This document shows, one piece after another, positions 44,212-56,104 of a stretch of DNA of 64,000 nt. This stretch comes from Emergomyces orientalis. Taxonomy: Eukaryota > Ascomycota > Eurotiomycetes > Onygenales > Ajellomycetaceae. Position 1 is the first letter of the stretch, and each line of letters begins with the position of its first letter. The DNA lies in assembly GCA_002110485.1 (NCBI GenBank), contig MOWL01000001.1, positions 1,488,001 to 1,552,000 on the forward strand. Reading direction: 5' to 3'. The translations under genes and the position numbers were made by a program. The notes under the pieces were generated by a model. It was not told where the DNA came from. It made no database searches and saw only the letters and a program-made list of their open reading frames with translations.

Positions 44212-47200
44212 CTAAATATCAAAATCGTCACTGTCGTCGCTAACCGTAAACCTTTTCTTTCGTGCTTCCCTTAATGGACTTAGTCGCTCATGTTCGGCCT
44301 TCCGCTTCCCGGTAAGCTGGTTGAAGAGCGTCTCAACATCGGGGAGCTCAAGATCATCATCTCCTGCACTGGCCTGAGAATTGAAAAACCGATCCCGCTC
44401 CGGGCACTTCGGCGAGTATGGAGAACACATCAGTGAAGAAAATGACTGGGATCCATTGTTGGAGTTCTGTATCTGTCGTTCAAAGTCGAGTGGGTCGGGG
44501 CATTCGTGAGCGGTTGACTGAGAAGGGTGCCTCCTTCTTTCAGGACTTTTGGAGGCTGCGGCTTCGTGCCGCCTAGGTAATAGGTCGGCAGGGTGTAGAT
44601 GATCTCTAAAATGGTCCTCGCAGTCTACTGTTAAGGCATTCATATTTCGAAAAGCCTTTACTAGTCGCCGTGTGACGGTCCCGTGCTTCACAAGCTTCGT
44701 TGGGCGGTAAGACCTTTGCAGTTCTGGATAGGCATCTACTCGTGGTCGACGGACAAACTGGGGGGTTGTGCCTCCAATATTACGATATCTTTGTTCGAGC
44801 TCTCTCTGCTCATCCTTGGAAAGAAGAACTTCATCCAACTGCGGGATATCAAGAGTTTCGACAACTTTAGGCGAAGGGGTGCGGGATTTATCATTTATAG
44901 CCCGGCGGTTCGCCTTCTTACCATTGAGACGAGACGCCTTGGTGAATCCAGTCTCAACGCCATCAGGCATGTGGAATTTCTTAGGAGGTCGTTTAGGAAC
45001 TCGGGCACGCTTGGCCGGTTCGGGTAGATCGGTCTGGGAGTTTTCAATTGGAATGTCTATTCGTCTTTCATCAACTGAAGGTTGTATTTCTCGTGGGAGT
45101 ATTCGTGGCGACTTATCATCGTGGAATGTAAAACGAGTTCCACTAGCAATCATCCGCTGCATTTTTTCGTAATTATCCTTTGCTTTCGTGAATGAGTCTT
45201 CTTCCTTGCCTTTCATCAAAAGAAGGACAATATTCCCTTTTCTTTTCCTTCCAGTCCGACCCATCCTTTGTAACATCCTTATGGGCGAGGCGGAAGAATC
45301 GTAACACACTATGAGGTCAACTTCACCAATATCAAGGCCTTCTTCGCCGATGGAGGTAGCAACAATAGTGTTATACGTCCCCTTTTTAAATTTCTCGATG
45401 ATATCGAGTTGGGTCCTTTGGTCCATCCCTTCTGATCCCTTTGCAGCGGCCTGCCCAACAAAAACATGTGGGCGGATCATCGGCCCATGTCTTTTTAATA
45501 CCCTCACTATCTCTTCCGCACTGTCACGAAAATGCGCAAACACCATTATTCGCGTGTCCGACGAACTACCATTTGCAGCAGAAGGGCCATCACCATCTCC
45601 CACATCCATGAAATGGTTTAGTACGACCTGCTTTAGGTATTGCAATTTTGGGTGCCCAATAAAGTCTTCGTTATTAGTCCACGTCCTTAATCGGTTCATC
45701 AACGTTTTGAAATTTTCATTGTCGGCGACCTGGCGTCGGTATTTACTGCCACTTGCATCACCCAAGGAGCTCCGAAATGAAACGAGGTTGCGGTAGAACG
45801 GCCCAATACCATGAAATTTCAGGAGGTCTGTTGCGTGGGCCAGACTTGAAAGCACCGAGAATATAGTGAGTATCATGCCCTTGAGTCCGTGGTTGGCATT
45901 CCTCCCGGCGGGAGATTTCATCCACTCCTGGCTGGCAACCCTAAGTCCATATGGTGTTAAAGTCATCGGGTCCTTGGCCCAGTAGGCATTCTGGCCTCGA
46001 AGTTTATCCAGAACAGGCTGCAACGACTTTCCAAACAAATCCATGCACATGACCATTTCATTAGAGTTTTCGAAAGTCTCTATTTCAACATTTCGTGAAT
46101 GAACATATTCACGAATGTCAAGTGACTCCTCCGTTCGTATCTCAACTTTAGAGATATTCAAACCGTCAATAACCTCTTGAACAGCTTCCACCGTTGACCC
46201 GGGAGTTGCTGTTAACGCAAGGACTCTAAAGCTGGTGTTAAACTGCTGGAGAAGTTTCACCACTTCAACATACGCATAGCTACCAGTGGCGCGATGAGCC
46301 TCGTCAACGACAAGCAGAACAATCCGTTTTGGATCAGCGTGTCCATTTTTAAGGTCATTAACAAGAGTCTGAGGCGTCATGAAGAAAACTCGTTTGCTCT
46401 GCCATTCTTCAGCGCGGATTGCTGGGGCAATACTACCAGTAAGCATAACAGTTTGTGACCGAGGTATCCCCGCAATACCAAAACATGCGGCAACTTGCTG
46501 AGAGACCAATGGTTTTGTTGGGGCAACGAAAACTATCTGGGCGTCTGTGGTCCATCGAAACCAATTTAGCATGACCGTAGCAGCAATGAAAGTTTTCCCA
46601 AGACCGGTAGGAAGCGCAACGAGTAAATTGTGATAGAGAGCACGTTGGGTAATGTTAAACTGGTACTCTCTCTTCTTGCCCAAATTTATTGGATAGATCC
46701 AAGATCTTGTGGCGGTGGAATCTAATTTGTGATGTGTTGGAGGTTCGTTGTGGTTTACTAGAGGCCAGCTGCGGGACCCGGATTGCGATGACAATGACGG
46801 CTTGCTGGTCTGAGATGGTCCACCAAACAATGTCATCTGCCGCAAATTTTTCTGTTGGGAACCTCCTTGTCGACGGAATGAGGATTGAGAAGGAAAAGGT
46901 TGGGACGATGAAATTAAAACAGGAGCTTTCGTTGGCGATTCAGATGATGAATCTAGGGAAGAGTCAAAAGCGTCTTCAGGGATATCTCCAATATCAAAAG
47001 ACATATCCTGAAGCCCAAAACTGGAATTCGCTGAGACGGGACCTTTTCCTATGTTATGGTTAGGCGGTTGCTCCACGTCTCCGGAGTTTTCCACTTGAAA
47101 AGATTCCAGAGATGCGGCAATGGCAGCTCTTAAATCCTCATCCAAGTCATTATTATCTTCCTCCATAATACTCTGTTTCTTGTCGATGACGGGAAGTGGA

Positions 47201-47667
47201 ACAGGCTTCGCAGCAAGCACCCCCGGGTCAAACTTTTTCCACCGAGGTCCACGGATCCTCGATGGGCTCGATGGAGGTTGGGTCAACTGGGTCACGAAGG
47301 TCGGTTCTTGGGCACGCGGGCGTTTCGGCTGATATATTTTGTATTTTGGGGCAGCTGGCTTTGTATTTACTTCGTCCTTGTATCTGACCACCGGTTGTCG
47401 ACGATTCGATGGTAGGGTTTCTAGGTTTCTATCTTCATGGTAGCAATCGCCATCATCTGGTTCACTGAGGGTGCTACCGCCTTCGTCCCAAAAAGAATTC
47501 ACGTCTCGTTTGTCACTCATCCGGGCATCGCGCAACCGTCTTCTTTTCGGGACTCGAGGGCTGTCAGAGCTGGCGGTTGAAAGATCAGCAGAGGTGGCAC
47601 CATTGGCAACTGTTAAGATGTCATCGTCATCGATGTCACTGAATTTGCTACCCTGAGAGCTCAACAT
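44212..47667 (-). CDS. MPH1: ATP-dependent DNA helicase Mph1 (FANCM family)
   Basis: Intronless, 1151 aa. The superfamily 2 helicase core starts near 330. Motif I is ALPTGLGKTF (351-360), motif II is DEAH (455-458), motif III is LALTATPG, and the C-terminal lobe has ATSIGEEGLDIGEVDLIVCYD and QRMGRTGRKRKG. The DEAH box and the insert between the lobes fit Mph1/FANCM, not XPF, because no nuclease motif follows. The N-terminal region contains DEDLRAAIAASLESF (about 176-190), resembling a ubiquitin-interacting motif, and RQMTLFGG (about 276-283), resembling a PCNA- or APIM-like docking motif. Mph1 remodels stalled forks and D-loops and suppresses crossovers in the nucleus. The C-terminus is acidic (SDDSDDFDI). 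The start at 47667 gives the expected MLSSQGSKFSDIDDDDIL leader. Confidence 0.96.
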   Translation of the reverse strand: MLSSQGSKFSDIDDDDILTVANGATSADLSTASSDSPRVPKRRRLRDARMSDKRDVNSFWDEGGSTLSEPDDGDCYHEDRNLETLPSNRRQPVVRYKDEVNTKPAAPKYKIYQPKRPRAQEPTFVTQLTQPPSSPSRIRGPRWKKFDPGVLAAKPVPLPVIDKKQSIMEEDNNDLDEDLRAAIAASLESFQVENSGDVEQPPNHNIGKGPVSANSSFGLQDMSFDIGDIPEDAFDSSLDSSSESPTKAPVLISSSQPFPSQSSFRRQGGSQQKNLRQMTLFGGPSQTSKPSLSSQSGSRSWPLVNHNEPPTHHKLDSTATRSWIYPINLGKKREYQFNITQRALYHNLLVALPTGLGKTFIAATVMLNWFRWTTDAQIVFVAPTKPLVSQQVAACFGIAGIPRSQTVMLTGSIAPAIRAEEWQSKRVFFMTPQTLVNDLKNGHADPKRIVLLVVDEAHRATGSYAYVEVVKLLQQFNTSFRVLALTATPGSTVEAVQEVIDGLNISKVEIRTEESLDIREYVHSRNVEIETFENSNEMVMCMDLFGKSLQPVLDKLRGQNAYWAKDPMTLTPYGLRVASQEWMKSPAGRNANHGLKGMILTIFSVLSSLAHATDLLKFHGIGPFYRNLVSFRSSLGDASGSKYRRQVADNENFKTLMNRLRTWTNNEDFIGHPKLQYLKQVVLNHFMDVGDGDGPSAANGSSSDTRIMVFAHFRDSAEEIVRVLKRHGPMIRPHVFVGQAAAKGSEGMDQRTQLDIIEKFKKGTYNTIVATSIGEEGLDIGEVDLIVCYDSSASPIRMLQRMGRTGRKRKGNIVLLLMKGKEEDSFTKAKDNYEKMQRMIASGTRFTFHDDKSPRILPREIQPSVDERRIDIPIENSQTDLPEPAKRARVPKRPPKKFHMPDGVETGFTKASRLNGKKANRRAINDKSRTPSPKVVETLDIPQLDEVLLSKDEQRELEQRYRNIGGTTPQFVRRPRVDAYPELQRSYRPTKLVKHGTVTRRLVKAFRNMNALTVDCEDHFRDHLHPADLLPRRHEAAASKSPERRRHPSQSTAHECPDPLDFERQIQNSNNGSQSFSSLMCSPYSPKCPERDRFFNSQASAGDDDLELPDVETLFNQLTGKRKAEHERLSPLREARKKRFTVSDDSDDFDI

Positions 47668-47845
47668 TGTAATTCTTCGTTAAAGAGAAACAAAGGAGCA
47701 GGGCAGAAATAGCCAGACGTCCCTAGTGACAAGCCATTTATCTATCTACCTCGTGTTTTCGACCTCCAAATCGACGCCCAAGTGGCCCAGTTGGGTGAAG
47801 GATGAGGCAGGCGCGTCGAGGGGGGTGCAGGAGGGAACGCGCATC

Positions 47846-47851
47846 CACGTG
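47846..47851. promoter_or_regulatory. CACGTG box upstream of MPH1
   Basis: ATCCACGTGATCG context, about 0.18 kb before the MPH1 start codon. Confidence 0.4.
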
Positions 47852-48887
47852 ATCGTGTTCTGACTCTGGCCAATTTCGGGCCCAACCAAAACGTCATATT
47901 TTTTTTTTAAACCTGCAGCCATTATCATGCAGCTACTATTGAATTCCTGCAACTCCTGCTTTGACGTGAAGCAGCTGCAAGTTGGTCACCAGCCCGACAT
48001 ACAGGAATGGAAAAATGAACCATATTAACAGAACTGAACAGGAATGACGGCCGGCTTAACAAAATGGATCGACTGAGCATGGTGAAACAAGCCAGAACAT
48101 CCCCCAGAGCGTTTTAGAACAGCCAAAAATGATTCGGCAAACCCCCCATTTTTTTGAGACAACATCTCAGTTGTTCCCACTAAAAACCTCGAGAATTCAT
48201 CGGAGCTGAATGACCTTTTAATATTATTATTTACGTGTATGTCCAGGTCAGTCAGTGCCTTGGAAGGCGACAAAGACGGGGTCTTGCTTCTATTTATGAT
48301 TGTTTTTCGCTTCGTTCCCAAGAAGGCTTTTGATTCATTTATTTCAGACCAGCGTCCGCCAAGCACGCGTTAGGCAGATTATCGCGGTTAAAAGCTACTA
48401 AACTGGTGGAGGGCAGGGATGTTTTGAGACAGCTTTGAAAATCTTGAACAACTGTCACGGATCGATCCACTGCCAAATCCAGTGGCAAAAATCAGCAGAA
48501 AATAGAAAGCAAAAGCGAGAGAAGGACCCACAGACAAAGTATAATTCAAAGCAAAGCCGTTCAAATAAAAGCTTCTGAAGGAGGGGAATGTTTTCTGGCA
48601 AAAATCATGTTTGGGTTCGAGAAACAGCAGGGGAGAAATGCTCAGTAAACAAATCATATCAACAGGGAATATGGTGTTTCTCCCATCGCATGCTAGCAGC
48701 TAAGCACTCTTCTGGTGTTATGACTATTCACGCCCAACACAAGCCTGGGCCGTGCCGAAGAGGATGGCCCGCAAATGAGGTACCAGGTTTTTGCTTCAGA
48801 CATGGATCATGTACGCCACAAGGGCTTCATTGGCTCCCGCTACCAGGAACTAGCAGGTTGAAAAGGGGGTTTGGACAACAACAGCAA

Positions 48888-48921
48888 ACTAGACAGACTA
48901 GACAGACTAGACAGACTAGAA
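48888..48921 (+). repeat. ACTAGACAG nonamer tandem repeat
   Basis: Three or more head-to-tail copies of a 9-bp unit upstream of the GPI-type protein gene. Confidence 0.75.
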
Positions 48922-49277
48922 CGGTTGCCAGTAGTTTTACCCCAGAGAGCTGGCTCGGATCCTTGTTAGTTGTTCCTGGCTGGCTGGGGATTGCCCATGC
49001 CATGCTTTCCATGCAGAAAGTACCAGAATTTCTCGCCCTCGGCTTGCTTTCATATAAAATAGAACGTTCCTTGGTTTCAAAACAGCGAAAACCGCTCTCT
49101 GTTCTCCTCTCCCCCGAACAAAAAAACAACCACAGTCATTCGTTGTCTTCAAATCCTAATTATTTTTTTTCCCTTCATATTCTTGCCTATTTCTATCTAT
49201 TTTAATTTACAAACGTACATACCTACTTAATTGTTTACCCTCTTTCAGAGCCAATCTTTTCAAAACAAATTGCCAAC

Positions 49278-50028
49278 ATGAAAGCTTTCACCATCTTTGC
49301 CCTCGCTGGCTTTTTTGCCTCTGTCTCCGCCCTGCCCCAGGAAACCTCCTCTCCTCTCTCTCCCGCTGCTAAGTGTGCTACTGCGTGTATGTGCAATTAA
49401 TACCTACGCCCTTCTTCCTGGCTTGAGTGCGTGTGTTAATTTGTTTCCATTACAGGCGGCTTGGACGTATGCTGTCAAGCGAAGTGCTACAATGTCCCCT
49501 GCCCCAGTGAAGACATGGCCAACGAGACCACCCAATGCGCAATGAAATGCCCTCAAGGCAGCGGAACCCCTGAAGACACTGTCGCCTACGCTAAATGCCA
49601 GACCGACTGCATCAACGCCCACTTCTTCAATGGCAGTGGAGGCGTCCCAAATCCTACCGAAACTGGCGGTGCTGGATCTCCTGGATCCCCAAACAACACT
49701 GGAGGCGTATCCCCAACCGGTACTGGCTCAGGCTCAGGCTCAGGTTCGGACTCCCCATCCGGCTCAGGTATGACATTTCCATTTATATCGTCATTTTAAC
49801 TTGCGTTATATGAGTGATATAAACTTCTGCTGCGATCCCAGTCGCACTCTATGCATTGATGTTTTAACGATGCTAATAATGAATCTAGGTGGTGAGGCGA
49901 CTGGCACTGGTAGCCCGACCGGCGGCTCTACTTCTTCCCCATCCCCCGGTGCCGCTGCCATTAACGCTCAACTCGGATCCTCTGCCGTTGGTATCATCGG
50001 TCTACTCATGGCCGCCTTGGCTCTGTAA
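49278..50028 (+). CDS. small cysteine-rich, probably GPI-anchored surface protein
   Basis: Three exons (49278-49386, 49456-49767, 49889-50028) encode 186 aa. A signal peptide is evident (MKAFTIFALAGFFASVSA, cleavage before LPQ). A compact domain with ten Cys follows (about 33-90; KCATACGLDVCCQAKC ... CQTDC). A long Ser/Gly/Thr/Pro tail with GSGSGSGSDS is typical of O-glycosylated wall proteins. The C-terminal hydrophobic stretch SAVGIIGLLMAALAL with a preceding small-residue region fits a GPI-attachment signal. Spliced joins TAC-GLDVCC and GS-GGEATG are in phase. The Cys pattern superficially resembles CFEM-like or other fungal surface-effector domains but I cannot assign a named family. No evidence of an enzymatic function is visible. 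Likely a cell-wall or adhesion component. Confidence 0.85.
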
Positions 50029-52639
50029 ACGCGTCGAATTTATCCGAATTGAAGACAGTACCACGACCTCTACAATTCTCGAGTTGCAAGGAGCTCTTAA
50101 ATGAGCCTGGGAACAACGGGCGATTCAATGGTGTGGGATAGGAAATACCCACTTCCATCCTGCTCCCATTTAAGCAAGCGAAAACTATGTTATCACATTC
50201 CCTTGTTTGTCTGTTAATTTACCAGATTGAATAATTAATTAATCACACACTTGTGTGTTCATGTGCGAAAATAATTGTAACATTGTCTTTTTCTTTGTTG
50301 GCAGAAATTTGGGCTTGTTTGCTCGGTAATAATTTTTCTACCTTGCTTGTGGTGGCACTGCCTGGAAATTTGATCTACATTAATCAATTCTCTGTGTGAG
50401 GTCCTGCGTGGAATTTAAAAAACACCTTTCAACGTTCCAAATGGTTCTATGTTTGGCTGCTCAACTTGCACTTCGCCCAGCAAGCCTGAGGATAAATTTG
50501 CCTGTCTTTCCCGTTCAAATGTTCTGGTTCAATGGGTAATTGTAAAGTAAAGTTATTCCTGAGTATGTTTATCAAATGCTTCTCCACAAGAAACTGGTAT
50601 TCATGACATCTATTACTGCAACATGATGCTCTCCTCTCATCATTCGCTTGCCAGCACCCTAACCCACCCCCCCATGTAGCACATGTTTCTTTAAATGAAA
50701 GTACTAACTAGCCCTCAATCTATATAAACCAAATATTTCCCCAACATCAGCCGTTCTACCCCTTGAATTGAGAGCAAGAACACGTCCACAAAACTCCTAC
50801 AACCCAGGTCTCATCCCATCCATCCCCAAACTAACAACCAAGCTGAGATACTTCACCCACCTCCCCACATACAAAGTAACCTTGTACACAGCCCAAATGC
50901 GAATAAAAACCCCATAGTAGAACACATATCTAAATTCAAAATACCAACCCCCAATCTCATAACACAATTCCTCTACTCTCCGTCGATCCTCTCTCCGCAC
51001 CCACACACAAAAGCCACCCGTTCCCACATGCAAAAAAATAAAGCAATAATGGAACCTCCTCCAGCAAGCACGCCCACGCCGATCGTAGATGAACCTGCAG
51101 TTACACCAACACTCTTCTCACTCGCATGACCATTTACATGACCCAATGCATGCGTAACCACGACCCTTCCCATAACCCACGCCCACGCCCACCGTGTCGA
51201 GCACCTCGCGCACACGCTCCTAGCCTCTGAGCGCTCGAGACAGCGCCGATCTTCCTCCACAACCACCACATGCGATTGTGCACTTTGGAGAGAAATTGGA
51301 AAGGTTGGAGGGAATGATGAAGACGGAGTCTGGGGGGGGGGAACGGCTAGAATGAGGACGGAGAGGTTGAGGGAGTTTAGGAAGTGGTGGGCTGAGGAGA
51401 GCGAAAAAGTGGAAGGGGTTGTATGAATGGGATGATTATTACGTCAAATTGGGGATGACCTTGTTCCTGGGACTCTTTTAAATTGCGAAGGCCAAAATCA
51501 ACGGCCTGGCCTCTTTCGGCTTCACAGTAATGCAATTTGTCCCGTCGTCGGTGGAAATGGGTATTCAAGTCTTCCTCTGTATGTATAGCTACACCCTCTC
51601 CAGTGAGATACGTTCTTGATGAGGTATGTTTATCCCAATTTGAAGTTGATCCTAGACATATCTTGGTAGACCAACCTTCTCAAGACGCTGTATAACATGC
51701 CCATTGAGGATAAATAAACCAATATATTTATATCTGGGATAAAGGGCAGGACATCCACGCGTATATAGACACTAGTATCCAAATTCCTTGTCCACCTATC
51801 CCTATCAATACGCAAACAACCTGCGTAATCTCCAAAATAAAAAAAACAGAGGCTATTGAACCACATATGACAACATAGGAGGGTAACCTGCTCAAGCTTT
51901 GGATAAAGTAAAATCAATACTTAGAGCAAAAAAGATAACGTGGGGGGGGAATCCAAGCAATGTTCAGGGCGGGAATATGTTTGATGATAATAGAAAAAAA
52001 GAGTTTGGGGGGGGGGGGGGGGGGGATCCCAATAGCGATGCCAGCAAATAAAAATAAGCGGGAAAAATTGTACATGCACATGCATACAGACATACATATA
52101 TGCATTCATGCAAATTCACCAAGCATAGATAATTTCTCAAGAATAAAGCAGAAAAATCCACACCAACATGTTCATGAACAGAGGTGTTAGTGAACGTTGT
52201 TTTGTTCTTTGTGCAGCCTTGAGCCTGTCAGAGAATAATAAAATATAAGAGGGGGGTAAAAATCTAAATACGTCGCATCCAAAAATATGATTCACAGCTT
52301 TACTGGCTTGTAAACAAGGGGGACTTCTCTCAAAAACGCCGGTAACAACATAGGAAATTGAGAAAAAAGGACCGTACAACACCAGGTCAAATCTAGCCTT
52401 CCCGCATGCAAAAATAATTGGAAGAGAGTAAGGGGCGCGAGAAAGAAGAAAGTATATATAGTTTAGTGACAGAAAGGGCACCAGGCCCTGAGTTATGGTT
52501 GAATATTGAAAGAAAGAGAGACTCGGAAGACAAATGTATTCATACAAAGATAATTAAAAAAAGGAACAACGACATGGATGGAAGAAAAAACAACCAACCA
52601 AACAATAGAAAAGAATTTACACTGTAAAAGTTTATCTAA
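50029..52639. other. 2.6 kb convergent intergenic region (GPI protein / BCAS3-like)
   Basis: No supportable gene. Two overlapping minus-strand frames near 50797-51269 have a hydrophobic stretch, but they are in different frames and have no clear splice link. A 20-base G run lies at 52007. The left half is more balanced in composition and the right half A-rich. Confidence 0.5.
52007..52026 (+). repeat. poly(G) tract
   Basis: Twenty consecutive G, with a shorter G run at about 51332-51341. A run this long can form G-quadruplex structures. It lies in the 3' flank of the BCAS3-like gene, about 0.6 kb past its stop. Confidence 0.8.
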
Positions 52640-55600
52640 TCACACTCGATCCCGTGCGAAATCCAAAACGTCACAATCGTCTTCGAAGAATCCATCTTCA
52701 TCAGCTGCGGTGCCACCACCACCGCCGCCGACATTGGAGGAGGAAGTCGTCCCCCGCTTCTTCCGTCGAGCTGTAATCACTACATGCTCAACATTATCTC
52801 CAGCGTTTCCGAGGCTGATTAAATTCTCTATCTCCCCCACACCAGTGTTCTGCCCGATACCGTTATTATCTTCGTCATCGTCATCGCTATGTGTGGCAGG
52901 GCGCAAATTAAGTTTTATCGAGGGAATATCGTTTCCAAAAACCCATTGTTGTTGTGATTGGACGCTCTCTTTCTCCTCATAGCCCGGAGGATAAACCATG
53001 AGGTTCACTCTGCGGTCGGTATGGAATGGCTGATATGGTGCATTTGCCTCGATTTCAGCCTGGGAAAGAGGTTGAGATTTAAGCTTGCCACTCGAACGTC
53101 GCACAAGTGTAGGTGAAGCCAATGACCAGAATCCAGAAACATGAGTTTCTGTCAGTATGGGCAATGCTTGTTCGGGCCCGCTGGGCAACTGGGAATTAGG
53201 TGGTAGCCGGATCTCCGCTAATTTACTTCCAACAGCGGTGTGGCTCTGTTTGTTCTTTCCCGCTGAAGAACTCCTTCGAACCCTGTATGCTTTAAAACTG
53301 CCGCTGTCAATGACTCCTAAGAACGGTTCGTCTTCCGTACCAAGCCAAGTGACTCGAGAGCGAGCAGCGTCTCTGGAAAAGCCGGAAAGGTGCAGACGGT
53401 TTTCGCCCACATGTCGAAGGGTGTTAACGGTGCCGGTTGCTGCGCCCATTGACTTACTTAAACCTGCAGCGACAACCTTGCCACCACCGCGAACCCCCGT
53501 TGCAGCTGAAATTCCGAAACTCCCTGCACCTCCTTGAAAAGCTGCTCCTACACTCGGCGCACGGCCTCGTACAGCTGCGAGAATAGGTTGAGTCGTGCCA
53601 CCAACAAGTTTCATGGCAGCAGAGAACGGGTTACCCGGAGCGGCCTCCTCATGGTCTGCAGGAGCGGAAGTATCCTTTTGGTTCATCTTAGAGGGCACAA
53701 CTCGACGAAGAGGTGGCCATTGGAATGCCGCGCGTGGAAGATCATAAACATGAACAGTGCCCTTCCTAGTGATAATGGCCAGATGTTCTCCAGTGGGAAT
53801 AGTCCAGATAACATCAACGATGCTTGACGTTGTTAGTCGGGCATATCTAGCAACTTGTCGCACATGCAGTGCCGGAGGATTGGAAGCCACTCCGCTGGAA
53901 GTCGGATCGTCTGATATAAATGCCCTAGACCTGCAGTGCTTTATCTGCATGAGGTCCCAAATATGCTGTATGTCCCCCTTTTTACTGGCAGTTAGCAGCA
54001 TGAGACCGTTTGGTGCGAATGAAAGGAAGCCACATCCATTAGGTGGTTGGAATGTGGCAATCGGAGTAGGAAAAGAAGATTTGATATCATGGGATTCCTC
54101 TAATTTCTTCAAATCGACGATCGACACAAGATCAGGTTCGCCCACCAGGCCTGATTGAGTATCAGGAGCATGTGTTGGAGGAAGAATATTGTGTCCCGTT
54201 GGTGCCTCGAATGGGTGAGAGCGACGAGAAGGAGTAGCTTGCGATAACTGAGCGTCTTTATTCCAGTAGGTATTCCAGGTTTGGACACTTTGGTCCCCGA
54301 TCCATCGAGCACCCTTGAAAAGCTCTTGTGTGACTCCGCGTGCAACTTTATTGAGGAGGCTTTCTCCTTCTCCAGAGTCGACGCCACACGTGATAGAAGG
54401 ACGAGAAGGAGGGGTATGACTATCTAGCCCATAAGTTTTCTTCTGGATGAGGTGTGAAGGAATGGTTCCATGGAGGGAAACACGGTGTGAGGCAGACGGG
54501 GCAACGACCGCCAGCCATCGGCCACTGAGAGATAAGATTGGCGCCTCAGAAGTGGTCGAAGGGCGGCTACTGTCGGATTGGAAATCGTCTAGATCATTTG
54601 TCGAATTCGACGAGCTAGAATACCTACGGATATCCTTCCATTGCATGCTAGTCCACGTTTTTCCAAGGCACTGAAAAGCACCAGGTGATGACTGGGGGAT
54701 TATACTGTAAATGTAAACCTCACCACTCGTGCCAGAAGCGATAACAACAAAATTTCCGCTGGCATGTAATTTTAAATTTCCTACAGGCGACGAGGCAGGC
54801 AATGGTAAACCAGGAAAGTGATGGTCGAAACATGGCACAGGTTTCGTTGAATATAGAGTTGTAATATGCTCCTGTGTTTTGAGGGAGTAGACTTGAACTC
54901 GAGTCTGTACTTGTGGAGGCTCTTCACGCTTTGATCGTGTGTTTGGTACTGCAGGCACTATTTCGATTTGATCCGAATCTGCGGAAGACGAAGCACCTCC
55001 ATCATCAGCTGTCTGCGCAGGACCATGGATGGATATCGCAACCAGCGGCCGGCAAGATGCGAAAGGATCAATCTTAGAAGTCCAGGTTAAAACCTTGGCA
55101 TCCAGCACTCTTCCGTTCAGTCCATCAAGTTTCCCAACTACCCTGACTTTGTCGCCTTCCATATTAAGTACGTCCAAATATCCATCATGACCAACCAACA
55201 TGATATTGCCGCCAAATTTATTACTTGGCTTTGAATATGGATTCAAAATCGTATCAAAGGCACAGAAAGTGTACCCGTTTTCTCCTGCGGATCGTATATT
55301 GGGACTTGGGAAATGCGGTATGTCGATGTCAGGTGCGGAATAAAAATGTGGTTGCGGTAAATGAGGCAATGGAATCTGGTTCATGTGATGACTGCTCGAA
55401 GAGCGCTGTCTGTCCCCCGATTGATACCTCGCCGGTGTATAATTCGGATGGCCATTTCCATAGCTCAAGGGCCGAGGCTTCCCCAGTGATGGTGAGGCTG
55501 GCGAAGGACTATGGCTCAAACCTCCTTTTCCCCCAAGTGCAGCAAAATTGGGTGGCGATTCGCTAATGCTCAGGCCGTCCATAAGATCGTTGGGTGGACT

Positions 55601-56104
55601 TTTTCCAAACGGGATCGACTTAGCCCAAGAATCAGTTCGATGGACAGTATCACTATTATCATGGCCACCGAACGAGTTTAAAGCATCTAAGACTGGCGAA
55701 ATGACATGGGTTGGATGCTGCTGCACGGCGAGCTGATATTGATTTGTGATATCTTGTGGCTCTGTGGGTGGAGATAATCCGGTTCTACATATATATGACC
55801 ATTAGATTACATTAATTTTGGGCTCACTCACTCACAGCTATGAGAGCTCACAAAGGGCAGGGAAGAGTTGTGATTAGAAACACCACAAGGAAACGGAAAC
55901 ATTGGTCACGTACTGGATATCTTGTGCATACGCCTTCGTTTCGGCTTTGTCTGCCACATCCTCTCGCCCGACAACATTCCTTCCCTTTTTCTTAGATTGA
56001 CGGCTAAGACCTGGTTCTATTGGAGCTCTGAGCTGCTGGGATAAGGGTGACTTGGTCGCTGGGGACCGACTTTGCTTGCGTGAGGGGTTAGACGCTGGGG
56101 GCAT
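52640..56104 (-). CDS. BCAS3-like WD40 protein
   Basis: Two exons on the minus strand (56104-55914 and 55784-52640) encode 1111 aa. The intron (55785-55913) has a GTACGT donor and a TGTAG acceptor, and the junction reads YAQDIQ-TGLSPPTEP. A basic, Pro-rich N-terminus (PPASNPSRKQSRSP) leads into a beta-propeller with GGNIMLVGHDGYLDVLNM, RPLVAISIHGP, HASGNFVVIASGTSGEVYIYS, LSLSGRWLAVVAPSASHRVSLHGTIP, CGFLSFAPNGLMLLTASKKGDIQHIWDLM and IPTGEHLAIITRKGTVHVYDL. These match the BCAS3/ATG18-related propeller. BCAS3 with PHAF1 works at phagophores in animals and slime moulds; a conserved autophagy-related role in fungi is inference. The C-terminus has Gly- and Asp-rich low complexity (VGGGGGGTAADEDGFFEDD). 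The start at 56104 is the first ATG in frame; the more upstream codon at 56158 is TTG. Confidence 0.9.

Larger units (their letters stand above)
47668..49277. other. divergent intergenic region (MPH1 / GPI protein)
   Basis: 1.6 kb. It holds a CACGTG box at 47846 and an ACTAGACAG tandem repeat at 48888. Frames on both strands are non-coding in character. The last 200 bp before 49278 are C/T-rich, as expected for the leader of a well-expressed fungal gene. Confidence 0.5.

Noticed and set aside
50797..51269. Minus-strand frames with a Gly-rich hydrophobic segment, possibly a small membrane protein or pseudogene
   Set aside because: The two frames overlap in different phases, no GT-AG join gives a coherent protein, and I recognise no family.
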